This document shows, one piece after another, positions 49,406 through 58,142 of a stretch of DNA of 64,000 bases. Every line of letters begins with the position of its first letter. Position 1 is the stretch's first letter. The DNA is taken from contig NZ_JACEZU010000006.1 in assembly GCF_014042355.1 (NCBI RefSeq), positions 1 to 64,000 on the forward strand, in the 5' to 3' direction. Below the pieces are notes generated by a model that worked only from the letters and a program-made list of their open reading frames with translations, was not told the origin of the DNA and made no database searches. Made by a program: the position numbers and the translations under genes. Origin of the DNA: Rugamonas apoptosis. GTDB taxonomy: Bacteria; Pseudomonadota; Gammaproteobacteria; Burkholderiales; Burkholderiaceae_D.

Positions 49406-49487
49406 CCCGGCCCCACTACATCAGGCCGCGGCCTGATCAAATTGGCCGCCGGGCGCGTGGTTGGCAACTGGCCAAGAGGCAGGCCGT

Positions 49488-50069
49488 TCACACCTGAATA
49501 GCATTCATGGCGATGGAAATGCGCGCTTGCGGACCGGTGTGCAGTTCGACCCGATGCTCCAGCCAGCTAGGGAACACCACCAGCTGACCTGGTTTGGGGT
49601 GCAGGCTGACCGTGCTTTCGCTGTGCACGCCCGTCCCAGGCAAGGCGGTCAACATGACGCCAGGGCGAGGGTCGCGGAACACGATAGGACTGGACTGCTC
49701 GCACGCCTGCAGATAGTAACAACCGGCAAGCAAGGTGTGAGGGTGGACATGGGAGAGGTTACTGCCGCCCACATCAAGCATGTTGACCCACGCTTCGAGC
49801 TGGAAGCGTAGCGGCTCCTTGAGGGCCAGGTCCTTGAACGCATGCACGAATGCGGTTTGGGCCAGGCGCTGCAATGGCTCGAACTGCGGCACGGCAAACA
49901 CCGTCTTGTCACTGTTCCAGCCTTGCCGATTGGAGCGCCCGGCCGGCACCGGCGACGCCTCGCGCATGGCGAGGATTTGGTCGATCCAGCCGGGATGCTG
50001 CTCCAGCAATTCGTCCAGCTCGAACACCCATATTCTGGTTGGGAACAAGTCCTGCGTAGTCAGTTTCAT
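49488..50069 (-). CDS. TIGR02466-type 2OG-Fe(II) oxygenase
   Basis: The 193-residue protein matches the small oxygenase pattern. It starts LFPTRIWVFEL, has 'WVNMLDVGGSNLSHVHPH' with histidines at 107, 109 and 111, then the strand GCYYL and RDPRP. It ends 'GQLVVFPSWLEHRVE' with H172 and 'ARISIAMN' with the 2OG-binding Arg183. Relatives are predicted to hydroxylate peptides or small molecules. AAGAGAG precedes ATG 50069. It heads the minus-strand set with the sulfotransferase-like and SapC::ATP-grasp genes. Confidence 0.85.
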   Translation of the reverse strand: MKLTTQDLFPTRIWVFELDELLEQHPGWIDQILAMREASPVPAGRSNRQGWNSDKTVFAVPQFEPLQRLAQTAFVHAFKDLALKEPLRFQLEAWVNMLDVGGSNLSHVHPHTLLAGCYYLQACEQSSPIVFRDPRPGVMLTALPGTGVHSESTVSLHPKPGQLVVFPSWLEHRVELHTGPQARISIAMNAIQV

Positions 50070-50345
50070 GACGCTCTCTTATCAATAACGAATGCCCAAG
50101 GCCATGCCGCCCCAGCGCAACCTCCCATGATAGCAGGCCGGCGGCATCGGATGCCAGCACTACCCTGCGTATCCGGGGTGGCGCTGGCATCCATACCACA
50201 GCCTGGTGCCAGCGTCGGTAATCGCCACCGCCATGAATTCAAAAAAAATCGTCCTGACACGTTCGCCCTGCCAGTAAAATCCAAAGTATTTTCTCAACTC
50301 CTGCATCTGGCAGCCGCAACGTAGCGTGCCTTCAAAAAACCGACC

Positions 50346-51440
50346 ATGTCCTATCACGCTGAACTCCTGTCCACAATTGATGCCTTGGATGCCATCAAAG
50401 ACCAGTGGCAAGCATTGTGCGCCGCGCTGCCCGAAAATACCGGCTTCTTCTCATCCTATTCCTACCTGCGCAGCTATCTCGATTTCCATCAGCCCAACGG
50501 CTGGGTGGTCGTGGCCATTTATGGCGCCGACAGGGCGCAACTGCTCGGTGTCTTTCCTCTATCAATCTTTAATGTCCAGGATGGGGACAACAATTACCGG
50601 GCCTGTAAGCCGATAGGTACACCTTACGCGCCATACTACGATTTCGCAGTGCGCAGTCAATGCCGCCGCGAAGTGCTCTCAATTCTCATCCATAACGTGC
50701 TGCGCGGCCATTTCAAATGCGATCTGGCGTTTTTGGGGCCGCTGCATGACTCCTCACCGCTGTCGATAGTCCTGCTGGAGGAGCTGGATGCGCCGATGAT
50801 CAAGATGGTATCTAACCGCGATGCCCTTAGCCAAATCGATACCAGGGGTCAAACGCTTGAGGCCTATTTTCGGCGACGGAAGTCGCTCACATTGCCGAAT
50901 GCGCGCTATCAGGAGCGGCGCTTGCGCAAATGCGGGAACGTCGAGATTTGCCTCACGGAGCATGGCGCGGATCTGGCTAATGTGGTCATGGAACTATGCC
51001 AAAGAAATGAGGAGCATTTTCCCGAGGAGAACTACTATCGTCAGCATGCGGACTGGAAGACGTACATGACGCAGCTTGCCACACAGCTGGCTCCTCAGGG
51101 TTTTGCCGAAATTGCGACCTTGCGCCTGGACCAGCAGGTCATCGCCTCGGCATTGAGCTTCTTGCAGCCTGGCCGACGTTATTTCTATCTGATAGCTTAC
51201 GACCCGGCTTTCGGGCGCCACTCCCCATCCAAAATACTGATGGCCCATCTGATCGAACGCACGTTTGCGGAAAAGAACGTCTTCTGCTTCGGCGCGGGTC
51301 AGTACCAATACAAGCTCGACTGGTGCCAGTCGCTGGGCGACATTCGAACGCCCGTCATCTTCTACACGCCGGAAGCACGTCGCGCGCTTGATGAGAAGAT
51401 AGTGGCAGGAAAAATGTCAGCGTTCATCAGCCATCATTGA
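50346..51440 (+). CDS. BioF2/FemAB-like GNAT acyltransferase
   Basis: The 364-residue protein looks like two joined GNAT folds, as in FemAB and the BioF2-like (CelD) group: 'WVVVAIYGADRAQLLGVFPL' in the first half and 'IASALSFLQPGRRYFYLIAYD' with 'HSPSKILMAHLIE' in the second. Family members transfer acyl or aminoacyl groups in surface polymers. It is transcribed divergently from the oxygenase across a 276-base gap. In that gap I see a short imperfect hairpin but no clear promoter. An acyl modification role in the same pathway is inferred from position. Confidence 0.75.
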   Translation: MSYHAELLSTIDALDAIKDQWQALCAALPENTGFFSSYSYLRSYLDFHQPNGWVVVAIYGADRAQLLGVFPLSIFNVQDGDNNYRACKPIGTPYAPYYDFAVRSQCRREVLSILIHNVLRGHFKCDLAFLGPLHDSSPLSIVLLEELDAPMIKMVSNRDALSQIDTRGQTLEAYFRRRKSLTLPNARYQERRLRKCGNVEICLTEHGADLANVVMELCQRNEEHFPEENYYRQHADWKTYMTQLATQLAPQGFAEIATLRLDQQVIASALSFLQPGRRYFYLIAYDPAFGRHSPSKILMAHLIERTFAEKNVFCFGAGQYQYKLDWCQSLGDIRTPVIFYTPEARRALDEKIVAGKMSAFISHH

Positions 51441-51444
51441 CCTG

Positions 51445-51615
51445 CTATTCCGGCCGTGTTCGGCTGCTGGTCAACAACCATCGATACAGCCCATCCCCTT
51501 TGACAAATCCGTAGTGCCCCTCGCCAGCGCTGGTGACTTGCAGCGCCTGGCCGAGGTACGCGGCTGCACGCTGGCGTATCGCCTGCGCACAATTGCCATG
51601 CTGATCACAAATCGG
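51445..51615 (-). pseudogene. 3' fragment of an unidentified gene cut by the intron
   Basis: The frame behind the intron's 3' end reads PICDQHGNCAQAIRQRAAAY and continues to a TAG at 51445, with a composition like real protein. Upstream of the intron there is only the terminator of cargo gene B, so the 5' part of this gene is missing. Either the intron arrived with a deletion or the fragment was already decayed. No family recognised. Confidence 0.45.
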
Positions 51616-51616
51616 C

Positions 51617-53324
51617 ATAGGGGGTGACCCAAGTGGGCCACTCCCCTGCCACACCACCCGGCATGCGGATCCGCACCGGGCGGTTCGAGTAGTTGAGGTC
51701 AAGACAGGCGAGGTACGCCAAGTCGGTCGAAATAAGCAATCGTAAGGACCGTCTTTAGCAGCCGATCCGCGTTGCGCCACCAGCGACGTCTATTTGCCGC
51801 CACCTGTCGCACCACCAATGGTGCGGCTCCGAGTTGGGTCAGCTCCCGATACATGGTCTTGCCGCGTTTCCAGTGCTTGAGCAGGATGGCTCAGCTCGCG
51901 GATGCGCTGCTTGAATGATGCCAGCGGTTTAGCCGCGACTTTCAATTTCACCACTTTCCCACGCGCTACCCATAGGCTGTAACCGAGGAACTTACGGCCG
52001 AAGGCACTGCCGACCGCGCTCTTGGCTTCGTTGACCACAAGGTGTAACTTGGCGTAGAGGCGGTGCAGCAGCGCCATCACCCGCTCGCCAGCCTTCTTGC
52101 TGCGGACATAAACATTCGCATCATCGGCATAGCGCGCGAAGCAGTGGCCCCGTCGCTCCAGCTCCTTGTCCACTTCATCGAGCAGGACGTTGGCGAGCAA
52201 TGGCGACAGGGGGGCGCCTTGTGGCGTGCCCTCATGCCGCGACGGCACCACACCATGATCCATGATACCGCTGTTCAGATAGGCACGGACCAGCCGGATC
52301 ACTCGGGCGTCGTCGATGCGTTTCTGTAGGCGGTCAATCAGGATGTCATGGTTGACGCGGTCGAAGAACTTCGACAGGTCCACGTCCACCACGATCCGCC
52401 GTCCCGACTGGACATACGCTCGGGCGGAAAGTACCGCGTCGTGCGCACGCCGGCCCGGACGAAAACCGTAGCTGTGCTCGCTAAATGTGGGGTCAAGAAT
52501 CGGTTGCAGCACCTGAAGCAGTGCTTGCTGGATCAGCCGATCCGTCACCGTTGGAATGCCAAGCTCGCGCTCGCCACCGTCGGGTTTCGGGATCGTCACC
52601 CGACGTACCGGGCTGGGCCGGTACGTCCCCGCCAGCAGTTGTTCGCGTATTTCCGGCCACGCCAGCACCAGATAGCGCGAGGTTTCGTCGATGTCCCGAC
52701 CATCCACCCCGGCTGCGCCTTTGTTGGCGCGCACACGCTTGAACGCTTGCAGCAGGTTCTCCCTTCTCAGCGCTGCGCGCAGCAGCGCCGATCCTGCGTC
52801 TCCTGACGCATGTCGCGGGCGGCAGGCTTCGTCGCTGGAGGTTGCGGCCAAGGCTTCACCTTGACCTACGGCCGCCCGCCCCGTTGACACGGGCATCTGA
52901 CGCATTGCCTGTTGTATCGACATGCCGGACAACACTCCTACTCGTTCGGTCCTTCGTTGGCGGGGTTGAGCCTTCCCGTCGCTACCACCAACTACTATGA
53001 CCTCAGCTGAGACCCTGCTACGGCGAATGCCGCCGTCCTTTCTGACATGAGGCAGGGCGTCCCCAGGTAAGGGCCGCATTCCTTCATCACACAACCGCCG
53101 CATCTACGCCACCTCGCCTTGACCACAAGAGCTTCGCGGTTTCTGGCCCGCTCGCCCTGCTCGGCAGCGCCTTCTATGCGGTTCGTGTTCCTCGGCTCAT
53201 GATTTACGATTCACGCTTCCTTCCCACGGTCAATTACTCTTCCGCAGTTGCGCTTCACTTCGCTCACTGTGGTCAGCTCGCGGCGGGACTTGCACCCAAA
53301 GGAATGCGCCCATGCTGGGCGCAC
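51617..53324 (-). mobile_element. Group II intron, class C type
   Basis: On the minus strand the element starts GTGCGCCCAGCATGGGCGC at 53324 and has the GGGTGCAAGTCCC block soon after. It encodes a reverse transcriptase and ends with a recognisable domain V (about 51650-51686, GAACCGCCCGGTGCGG with a bulged stem) and domain VI, finishing near TAT at 51617. It is inserted just past the T run of a rho-independent terminator, the known habit of class C introns. Ends are estimates within a few bases. Confidence 0.85.
51699..52923 (-). pseudogene. Group II intron reverse transcriptase/maturase, disrupted in domain X
   Basis: The reverse transcriptase is clear: 'LLQAFKRVRANKGAAGVDG', 'GIPTVTDRLIQQALLQVL', 'GFRPGRRAHDAV', and the catalytic ARYADD. 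After FLGYSLW and 'SFKQRIRELS' the frame runs into 30 unrelated codons and stops at 51790. The true end is found in another frame from about 51890 (LLKHWKRGKTMYRELTQLGA, later RRWWRN and AYFDRLGVPRLS) and stops at 51699. The block normally between them (the maturase segment with the GWKAYF-type motif) is absent. So an internal deletion with a frameshift, at about 51886-51891, has broken the protein. Confidence 0.85.
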
Positions 53325-53333
53325 CAGAAAAAA

Positions 53334-53366
53334 AAATCCCCGCCTCCTTGCGGAGAGCGGGGATTT
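53334..53366 (-). terminator. Rho-independent terminator of cargo gene B, intron target
   Basis: On the minus strand AAATCCCCGC with CTCC pairs back to GCGGGGATTT and is followed by a run of Ts. The intron begins about ten bases beyond it. It lies 54 bases past the cargo gene's stop. Confidence 0.9.
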
Positions 53367-53419
53367 CGTCTTTTCGCCTAGCGTCCCCCGCTTGCGCGGG
53401 AGACAGCTTATTGAAATGC

Positions 53420-56400
53420 TTAGCCGATCAACAGGGTGACGTTGGTCGTGTTCAGCGAGGTGTGGCTCAGGTCAACGGTGCCGGTCAGCTTGACGATCAA
53501 GTCGGTGCCGTTCTTGAAGTCGTGCAGCGACGATGCATCGTGGTTGCTTTCCACAACGTAGGTATTGCCAGCAAACTGGAACCAGGAAATATGACCGGTG
53601 GTGTCGGTCGTATTGTTCTCGTTGACAGCGGCGTTGGCGTAATCCTGGAACGATGCGGTCGTGTCCAGCGAGATCGCAGCGGCCTTGAACGTTTCCGTAC
53701 CGGTCGTGTTCAGGAACTGGATGATGTCGCCTTTGGCTGCATCAGTGATGGTCGCGTAGGAGTTGACGTTCACCGAAGCGGTCTGGATCACGAAGGTATC
53801 GTTGCCAGCGCCACCGGTCAGCACGTCGCGGCCAGCATTGGCGGTCAGCACGTCAGCAGCTGCGCCACCGATCAGCACGTCGGCGGTGGTACCCGTGCCG
53901 GCGGTCAGATGGTTGGCCATTGCGCCGCCCTTGACGGTCTCAGCAACGGTACCAGCGGTGGTCACGGTCAGGCCAGCGGTCATGCCGGAGGCGTCGATCG
54001 AGGTCAGCGCGGTGTCGCCGGTCACGGTCAGGGTCAGGTTGGCATTGCCCAGCACCTTGATCGCGGTCACAGCGGCGTCGGAAACGGTCAGCGAATCGCT
54101 GATCGTGCCGGCGTCGTGCTTGGCGTTGGTGTCGGTTGCGGTGACGTTGACGGTCTCAACGTTAGCCACAGCCACGGTACCACCAGCGATCGCAGCGCCC
54201 TTCAGCAGCACGTTGAAGCTGTCAGCGGTGCCGGTCGCGTCGGTCATGGTGACCGTGGTGCTCGAGGCGTTGCCGTTCAGTTCGAACGTACCGGCGTTGG
54301 CCATGTGGGTCAGAGCCAGGGTACCAACAGCAGCACCATCGGTGGTGACAGCAGTCGCGGCCGTGTTCAACACGGTGGTCTGCGAACCTACACCGATTGC
54401 CGAACCGCCACCAGCGACGTGCTCGGTGAAGGTGCTGGTGGTAGCGCCAGCTGCCGTGATGTCGTAGGCACCGCCATTCACCACCGTCAGACCAGTAATC
54501 ACGACGCCGCTCGCGGCACTTGCCACTTGCGCTGCGGTGAACGCGCCGGTCGCGGTAATGGTCACGCCGCCAACGCCACCAATCGACTGCGTACCCGCAT
54601 CCGCGAATGCTTGCCAGGTGACGGTGTCGACTTCCTTCGTAGCCACGCCATCGGGCGTCACCACGACTGCCGTTGGAGCGGTGTTGTTGGCTGCCGTCGT
54701 TACAGCAGGTGCAACCAGATCCACGTTAGCGACGTTGGTGTTAGCGGTGGTGCTGGTGAACACGTTGGTCGCGCCGGAAGCGGCGGCCACGGTCCATGCC
54801 ACTGGTGGGGTGGTGATGGTCAGGCCAGCAACGGTGCCGCCGCCTGCCACGGTCGCCACTTGCGCAGCGGTGAACGAGCCGGTTGCGGTAACGGTCATGC
54901 CGCCGATGGTCTGGGTGCCGGCGCCGCTGAAGGCTTTCCAGGTCACCACTGCCGATTCGGTCGTACCTGCACCACCTGCGCTCACAACGTAGCTGATGTT
55001 GTTCAGGTTGGCCAGGTTGATGGTATCGGCACCACCTGCTGCTGCTGCGGTCAGGCCCAGCTTCTCGAAACCGGTGATATGGGCTTCGAAGGCGGTGTCG
55101 CCGGTAGCCGTCGCCGCATTCGCGGAAGTCATCACCAGGGTATCGGTACCGGTGCCGCCGTCGATGGTAGCGGTCAGCGCGGTCGTGCCGCTAGCCAGGG
55201 TCACTTTGTCGTCGCCAGCGCCCAGCGAAACTGCTTTCGACACGGTGGTCGAGCTCAGGGTCAGGGTGTCAACGCCCGAACCGCCTTCATAGGTTGCTTG
55301 GTTGGCGTTGATGGCGATGGTGTTCGCGCCCGACGAAGCTGCTGCGTTCACGTCGGTGACGTTGCCGCCAGCGGTGAACTCGGTGCCAGCGGCGGTCACG
55401 CCAGCGGCGCCCGAAATGGTGACGGTCTTCAGTGCGGTGAAGGTCGAACCGGTCAGGTCAACCGACTTGGCGCCATCGACGGTCAGGGTCTGCACGCCTG
55501 CGGCGGTCACGTTGACGGTCGATGCGGCACCGGCGGTGTGAACGTTCAGGGTGGTGTAGGTTGCGCCAACGTTATCCAGGTTCAGGGTCGACAGCGAGCC
55601 AGCGGTGGTCGCTGCCAAGTTGTTGACGGTCAGGCCCAGGGTCTTGGCGGTGTGGTTGTCCACAGTCACTGCCGCGTCGGTGGCGTTAGCCAGCGACAGG
55701 GTAGCCAGCGCGTCGGACTTGATGACGGAACCGGTGTGGTACGCATCCAGCTTGACGTTGTTGATGGTGCCGGCCGTCGCGGTGTTGTAGTTGACGTCCG
55801 TCACAGTCACGGCGCCGGCCGCGATGCCGCCCACGCCAGCTTGTGCGTCTACCGAATTAACGCCGGTGGTCACGTTGGTGCCGGTCGGAGCGGTGCCCGT
55901 GCCGGTGAACGCGGCAGCGGCAACAGCAGCGGCCGATTTGTAGCTGAACACCACGGTGTCGGAAGCGGTGCCGGTCACAGCGCCGGTGGTGAAGTTGCCG
56001 CCATAGGTACCCGAGTAGGTGCCCAGCACCGAATTGCCCTGGGTGGAGGTCTTGGTCAGGTTGGCGAAGGCAGCAGCGGTCTGGGCAGCGGTGGTGCCAG
56101 CGGCGCCAGCGGTGAAGGTCAGGCCGTCGACGATCAGGGTTTGGCCAACGGTCAGTGCGGCGAACTTGAAGCTGTCGGCTTCCACAACGCCGGTCTTGGC
56201 GGTGATGGTGTCAACTTTCGACACTTCAGCCGTCTGGGTCACGGACACGGTGGTGGTGGCGGTGGTGCCGGTGACGCCAACAGCGGCCTGGGTCAGGGTG
56301 AAGTTGGTCGCGGTAGCGCCTGCAGCCGGGGCGGTTGCCAGTGGCTGGGTCGCGTTTTCGGTAACGGTCACAACGGTGCCGCCGGTGATGGCGATGTTGT

Positions 56401-57706
56401 TGGTGCTTTGATTGCCAGTCTTGTCGCCGGCAATGTTGGCAACCACAGTCACGGCGCCGGTCGGGTTGTGGCCGCCGCTGCCGATCGTGATGCCGTTGCC
56501 TTCGCTGTCAGCGTCGAACGACGTGGTCAGCGAAACGCTGGTGCCGTGGGTGATGGTGGTGTCATTGCCGCCTTGGGCAGCGTCAACCACAACAACCGCG
56601 CCGGTTGCCTTGTCCAGGGCCACGCCGCCGGAGGTGTTGACGGTCTGGGTCGAACCGCCATGCACGGTCACTTTGCCAGCAGCGTTCACGGTCACAGCCG
56701 AATCGGTGGCGGTAACGCCAACGGTAGCGGCAGCTTTGGTGTCGGTGACGTTCACGGCCGTGCCGTCGCCAACAGCGACCACGTCATTACCGGTCGAACG
56801 GGTCACGTTCAGGGTCTTCAGGCCGGTGAAGCCGGTGGTGGTGTCAATGGTAGCTGCGCCGGCAGCTTGCACGTTCACGGTCTGAACGTTGGAGATCTGC
56901 AGGCCGCCTGGCAATGCGGTGCCGCCGCTAACGTCGGAGATGTTCAGGACGTTCTGGCCGGTCTTACCATCGATGGTATCCAGGGCGCTCAGGGTCGGGT
57001 TGGTTGCGGCGAGGCCGATCGTACCGTTGTAGGTATCGTTAGCGGAGGTGCCAACCAGGTTGTCCACGCCGACGGTCAGCGTGGTGTTCACGACTGGGTT
57101 GTTTGCGGTAACAATAGCGGCCAGGGTCGAATCAATGGTTGCCTGGAAGGTCGTGGTGTCGGTGGTCGACACGACGGTCTTCAACATGTCGCGCGCGTCC
57201 TGCGCAGCAACGGCGCCAGCGTACGACACGATGTCGGCGGCGTCGGTGGACATGGTGGTGGTGAAGTTGGTCGCAACGGTCACTTTGTTGGAGACGTTGG
57301 CCAGGTCGGTGGCGTTGCCGCCATCCTTGACTGCGGCGGCCAGGATGTTCATGGCGGCGGCGCCTTTGGTCAGCGCGCCGGAATCGATCGCGTTAACCCA
57401 GAACAGCAGGCCGTCGACGAGCGGTGCGCGGTTCAGCAGGTTCTGGTAGATGGCGTTGACGAAAGCGGCGGTGGTGCCGGAACCGTACAGGTTGGCCGAT
57501 TCGGTGCTGTTGCCGAAGCTGTCAACCATCGACTTGACGGTCGAGTTGGTCGAGTAAGCGGCAACGAAGTCAGCGGTGTTGCTAGGCACGTTGCCAGCTG
57601 CCATGTTCTTGGTCATGTTGCTCAGACCGACGACGTCGGCAGGACGACCGAAATAGGCGATGTACAGTTCTTGCGCCAGGGAGGTGTAATCTGCGGCTAC
57701 AGCCAT
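53420..57706 (-). CDS. DUF4214/GGxGxD S-layer-like secreted protein B (1428 aa)
   Basis: The protein starts with a DUF4214 domain ('YTSLAQELYIAYFGRPADVV') and continues in Thr/Val/Ala-rich beta repeats. Near the C-terminus it has LIGGAAADVL and LTGGAGNDTF, and it ends ...LLIG like its paralogue A. No Sec signal and no cysteine are seen. Three related modules with the core 'GGxTxTATGxFTAAQVA' sit near residues 504-552, 915-962 and 1022-1072. AAAGGAAATC before the ATG is a strong ribosome site. The gene has a Crp-type site and a 5'-UTR hairpin upstream and a strong terminator downstream, as expected for a very abundant surface protein. Export by the 37754-42314 system is inferred. Confidence 0.87.
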   Translation of the reverse strand: MAVAADYTSLAQELYIAYFGRPADVVGLSNMTKNMAAGNVPSNTADFVAAYSTNSTVKSMVDSFGNSTESANLYGSGTTAAFVNAIYQNLLNRAPLVDGLLFWVNAIDSGALTKGAAAMNILAAAVKDGGNATDLANVSNKVTVATNFTTTMSTDAADIVSYAGAVAAQDARDMLKTVVSTTDTTTFQATIDSTLAAIVTANNPVVNTTLTVGVDNLVGTSANDTYNGTIGLAATNPTLSALDTIDGKTGQNVLNISDVSGGTALPGGLQISNVQTVNVQAAGAATIDTTTGFTGLKTLNVTRSTGNDVVAVGDGTAVNVTDTKAAATVGVTATDSAVTVNAAGKVTVHGGSTQTVNTSGGVALDKATGAVVVVDAAQGGNDTTITHGTSVSLTTSFDADSEGNGITIGSGGHNPTGAVTVVANIAGDKTGNQSTNNIAITGGTVVTVTENATQPLATAPAAGATATNFTLTQAAVGVTGTTATTTVSVTQTAEVSKVDTITAKTGVVEADSFKFAALTVGQTLIVDGLTFTAGAAGTTAAQTAAAFANLTKTSTQGNSVLGTYSGTYGGNFTTGAVTGTASDTVVFSYKSAAAVAAAAFTGTGTAPTGTNVTTGVNSVDAQAGVGGIAAGAVTVTDVNYNTATAGTINNVKLDAYHTGSVIKSDALATLSLANATDAAVTVDNHTAKTLGLTVNNLAATTAGSLSTLNLDNVGATYTTLNVHTAGAASTVNVTAAGVQTLTVDGAKSVDLTGSTFTALKTVTISGAAGVTAAGTEFTAGGNVTDVNAAASSGANTIAINANQATYEGGSGVDTLTLSSTTVSKAVSLGAGDDKVTLASGTTALTATIDGGTGTDTLVMTSANAATATGDTAFEAHITGFEKLGLTAAAAGGADTINLANLNNISYVVSAGGAGTTESAVVTWKAFSGAGTQTIGGMTVTATGSFTAAQVATVAGGGTVAGLTITTPPVAWTVAAASGATNVFTSTTANTNVANVDLVAPAVTTAANNTAPTAVVVTPDGVATKEVDTVTWQAFADAGTQSIGGVGGVTITATGAFTAAQVASAASGVVITGLTVVNGGAYDITAAGATTSTFTEHVAGGGSAIGVGSQTTVLNTAATAVTTDGAAVGTLALTHMANAGTFELNGNASSTTVTMTDATGTADSFNVLLKGAAIAGGTVAVANVETVNVTATDTNAKHDAGTISDSLTVSDAAVTAIKVLGNANLTLTVTGDTALTSIDASGMTAGLTVTTAGTVAETVKGGAMANHLTAGTGTTADVLIGGAAADVLTANAGRDVLTGGAGNDTFVIQTASVNVNSYATITDAAKGDIIQFLNTTGTETFKAAAISLDTTASFQDYANAAVNENNTTDTTGHISWFQFAGNTYVVESNHDASSLHDFKNGTDLIVKLTGTVDLSHTSLNTTNVTLLIG

Positions 57707-57747
57707 GATGATTTCCTTTAAATTGTGGTTTAAACCAGGTTTTCTGC

Positions 57748-57783
57748 CATCGCATAGCGCCTAGTACCGGGCGCTATGTGATG
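57748..57783 (-). promoter_or_regulatory. 5'-UTR stem-loop of cargo gene B
   Basis: CATCGCATAGCGCC (57748-57761) pairs with GGCGCTATGTGATG (57770-57783), 13 of 14 positions, over an 8-base loop. It lies in the predicted mRNA leader, 42 bases upstream of the ATG. Such leader hairpins can stabilise abundant mRNAs, as known for some S-layer transcripts. Confidence 0.6.
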
Positions 57784-57812
57784 CCTTTTTTGCAGAACTG
57801 GGAGTATATTGC

Positions 57813-57847
57813 CAGATAGGGGGGCAGATGTTGTGATGGCCATCACA
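57813..57847 (-). promoter_or_regulatory. Crp-type site and candidate -10 upstream of cargo gene B
   Basis: TGTGATGGCCATCACA (57832-57847) is a perfect 16-base palindrome with TGTGA-N6-TCACA. A TATACT on the minus strand (57818-57813) follows. The spacing to that box is slightly short for a class II promoter, so the exact start is uncertain. The rest of the 436-base gap holds an AT-rich stretch (57865-57925) with no gene I can support. Confidence 0.65.
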
Positions 57848-58092
57848 TTAACTCAGTGAATCTGCCCTTTTTTGTAATATTTTGTGTTTTTTTTGAGATT
57901 TCTCTCATGCACTGCACAATTTTTATGCAGCGAGACGGAAAAGTGAGCTTGGGCGCGCATCGGGTGAATGAATAAGCAAGTTTAATTCACAGGCCACGGA
58001 TAATGACGAATATCACGCTCTCGCTATTTAATATGCCAACGGCGCCGGCCATCGCCCATTCCGGAGCAAACCAGCCCGCCCGGCAAGACAAC

Positions 58093-58120
58093 GGGCTGGC
58101 ATCCTTGCGAATGCCAGCCC
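58093..58120 (-). terminator. Hairpin downstream of the FecR-domain gene
   Basis: GGGCTGGCAT (58093-58102) pairs with ATGCCAGCCC (58111-58120). An upstream CCAGCCCG at 58071-58078 can compete for the same arm. The hairpin starts 23 bases past the stop. No strong U run follows, so termination may be partial. Confidence 0.55.
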
Positions 58121-58142
58121 GCCACCGCGCATCCTGTCTAGA

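Noticed and set aside
53312..57721. 1469-codon open frame on the plus strand opposite cargo gene B
   Set aside because: It is rich in Gly, His, Val and Arg with no domain, lacks a ribosome site, and exists because the GC-rich repeated coding strand avoids stops in its complement. The minus-strand frame has a domain structure, start signal, promoter and terminator.
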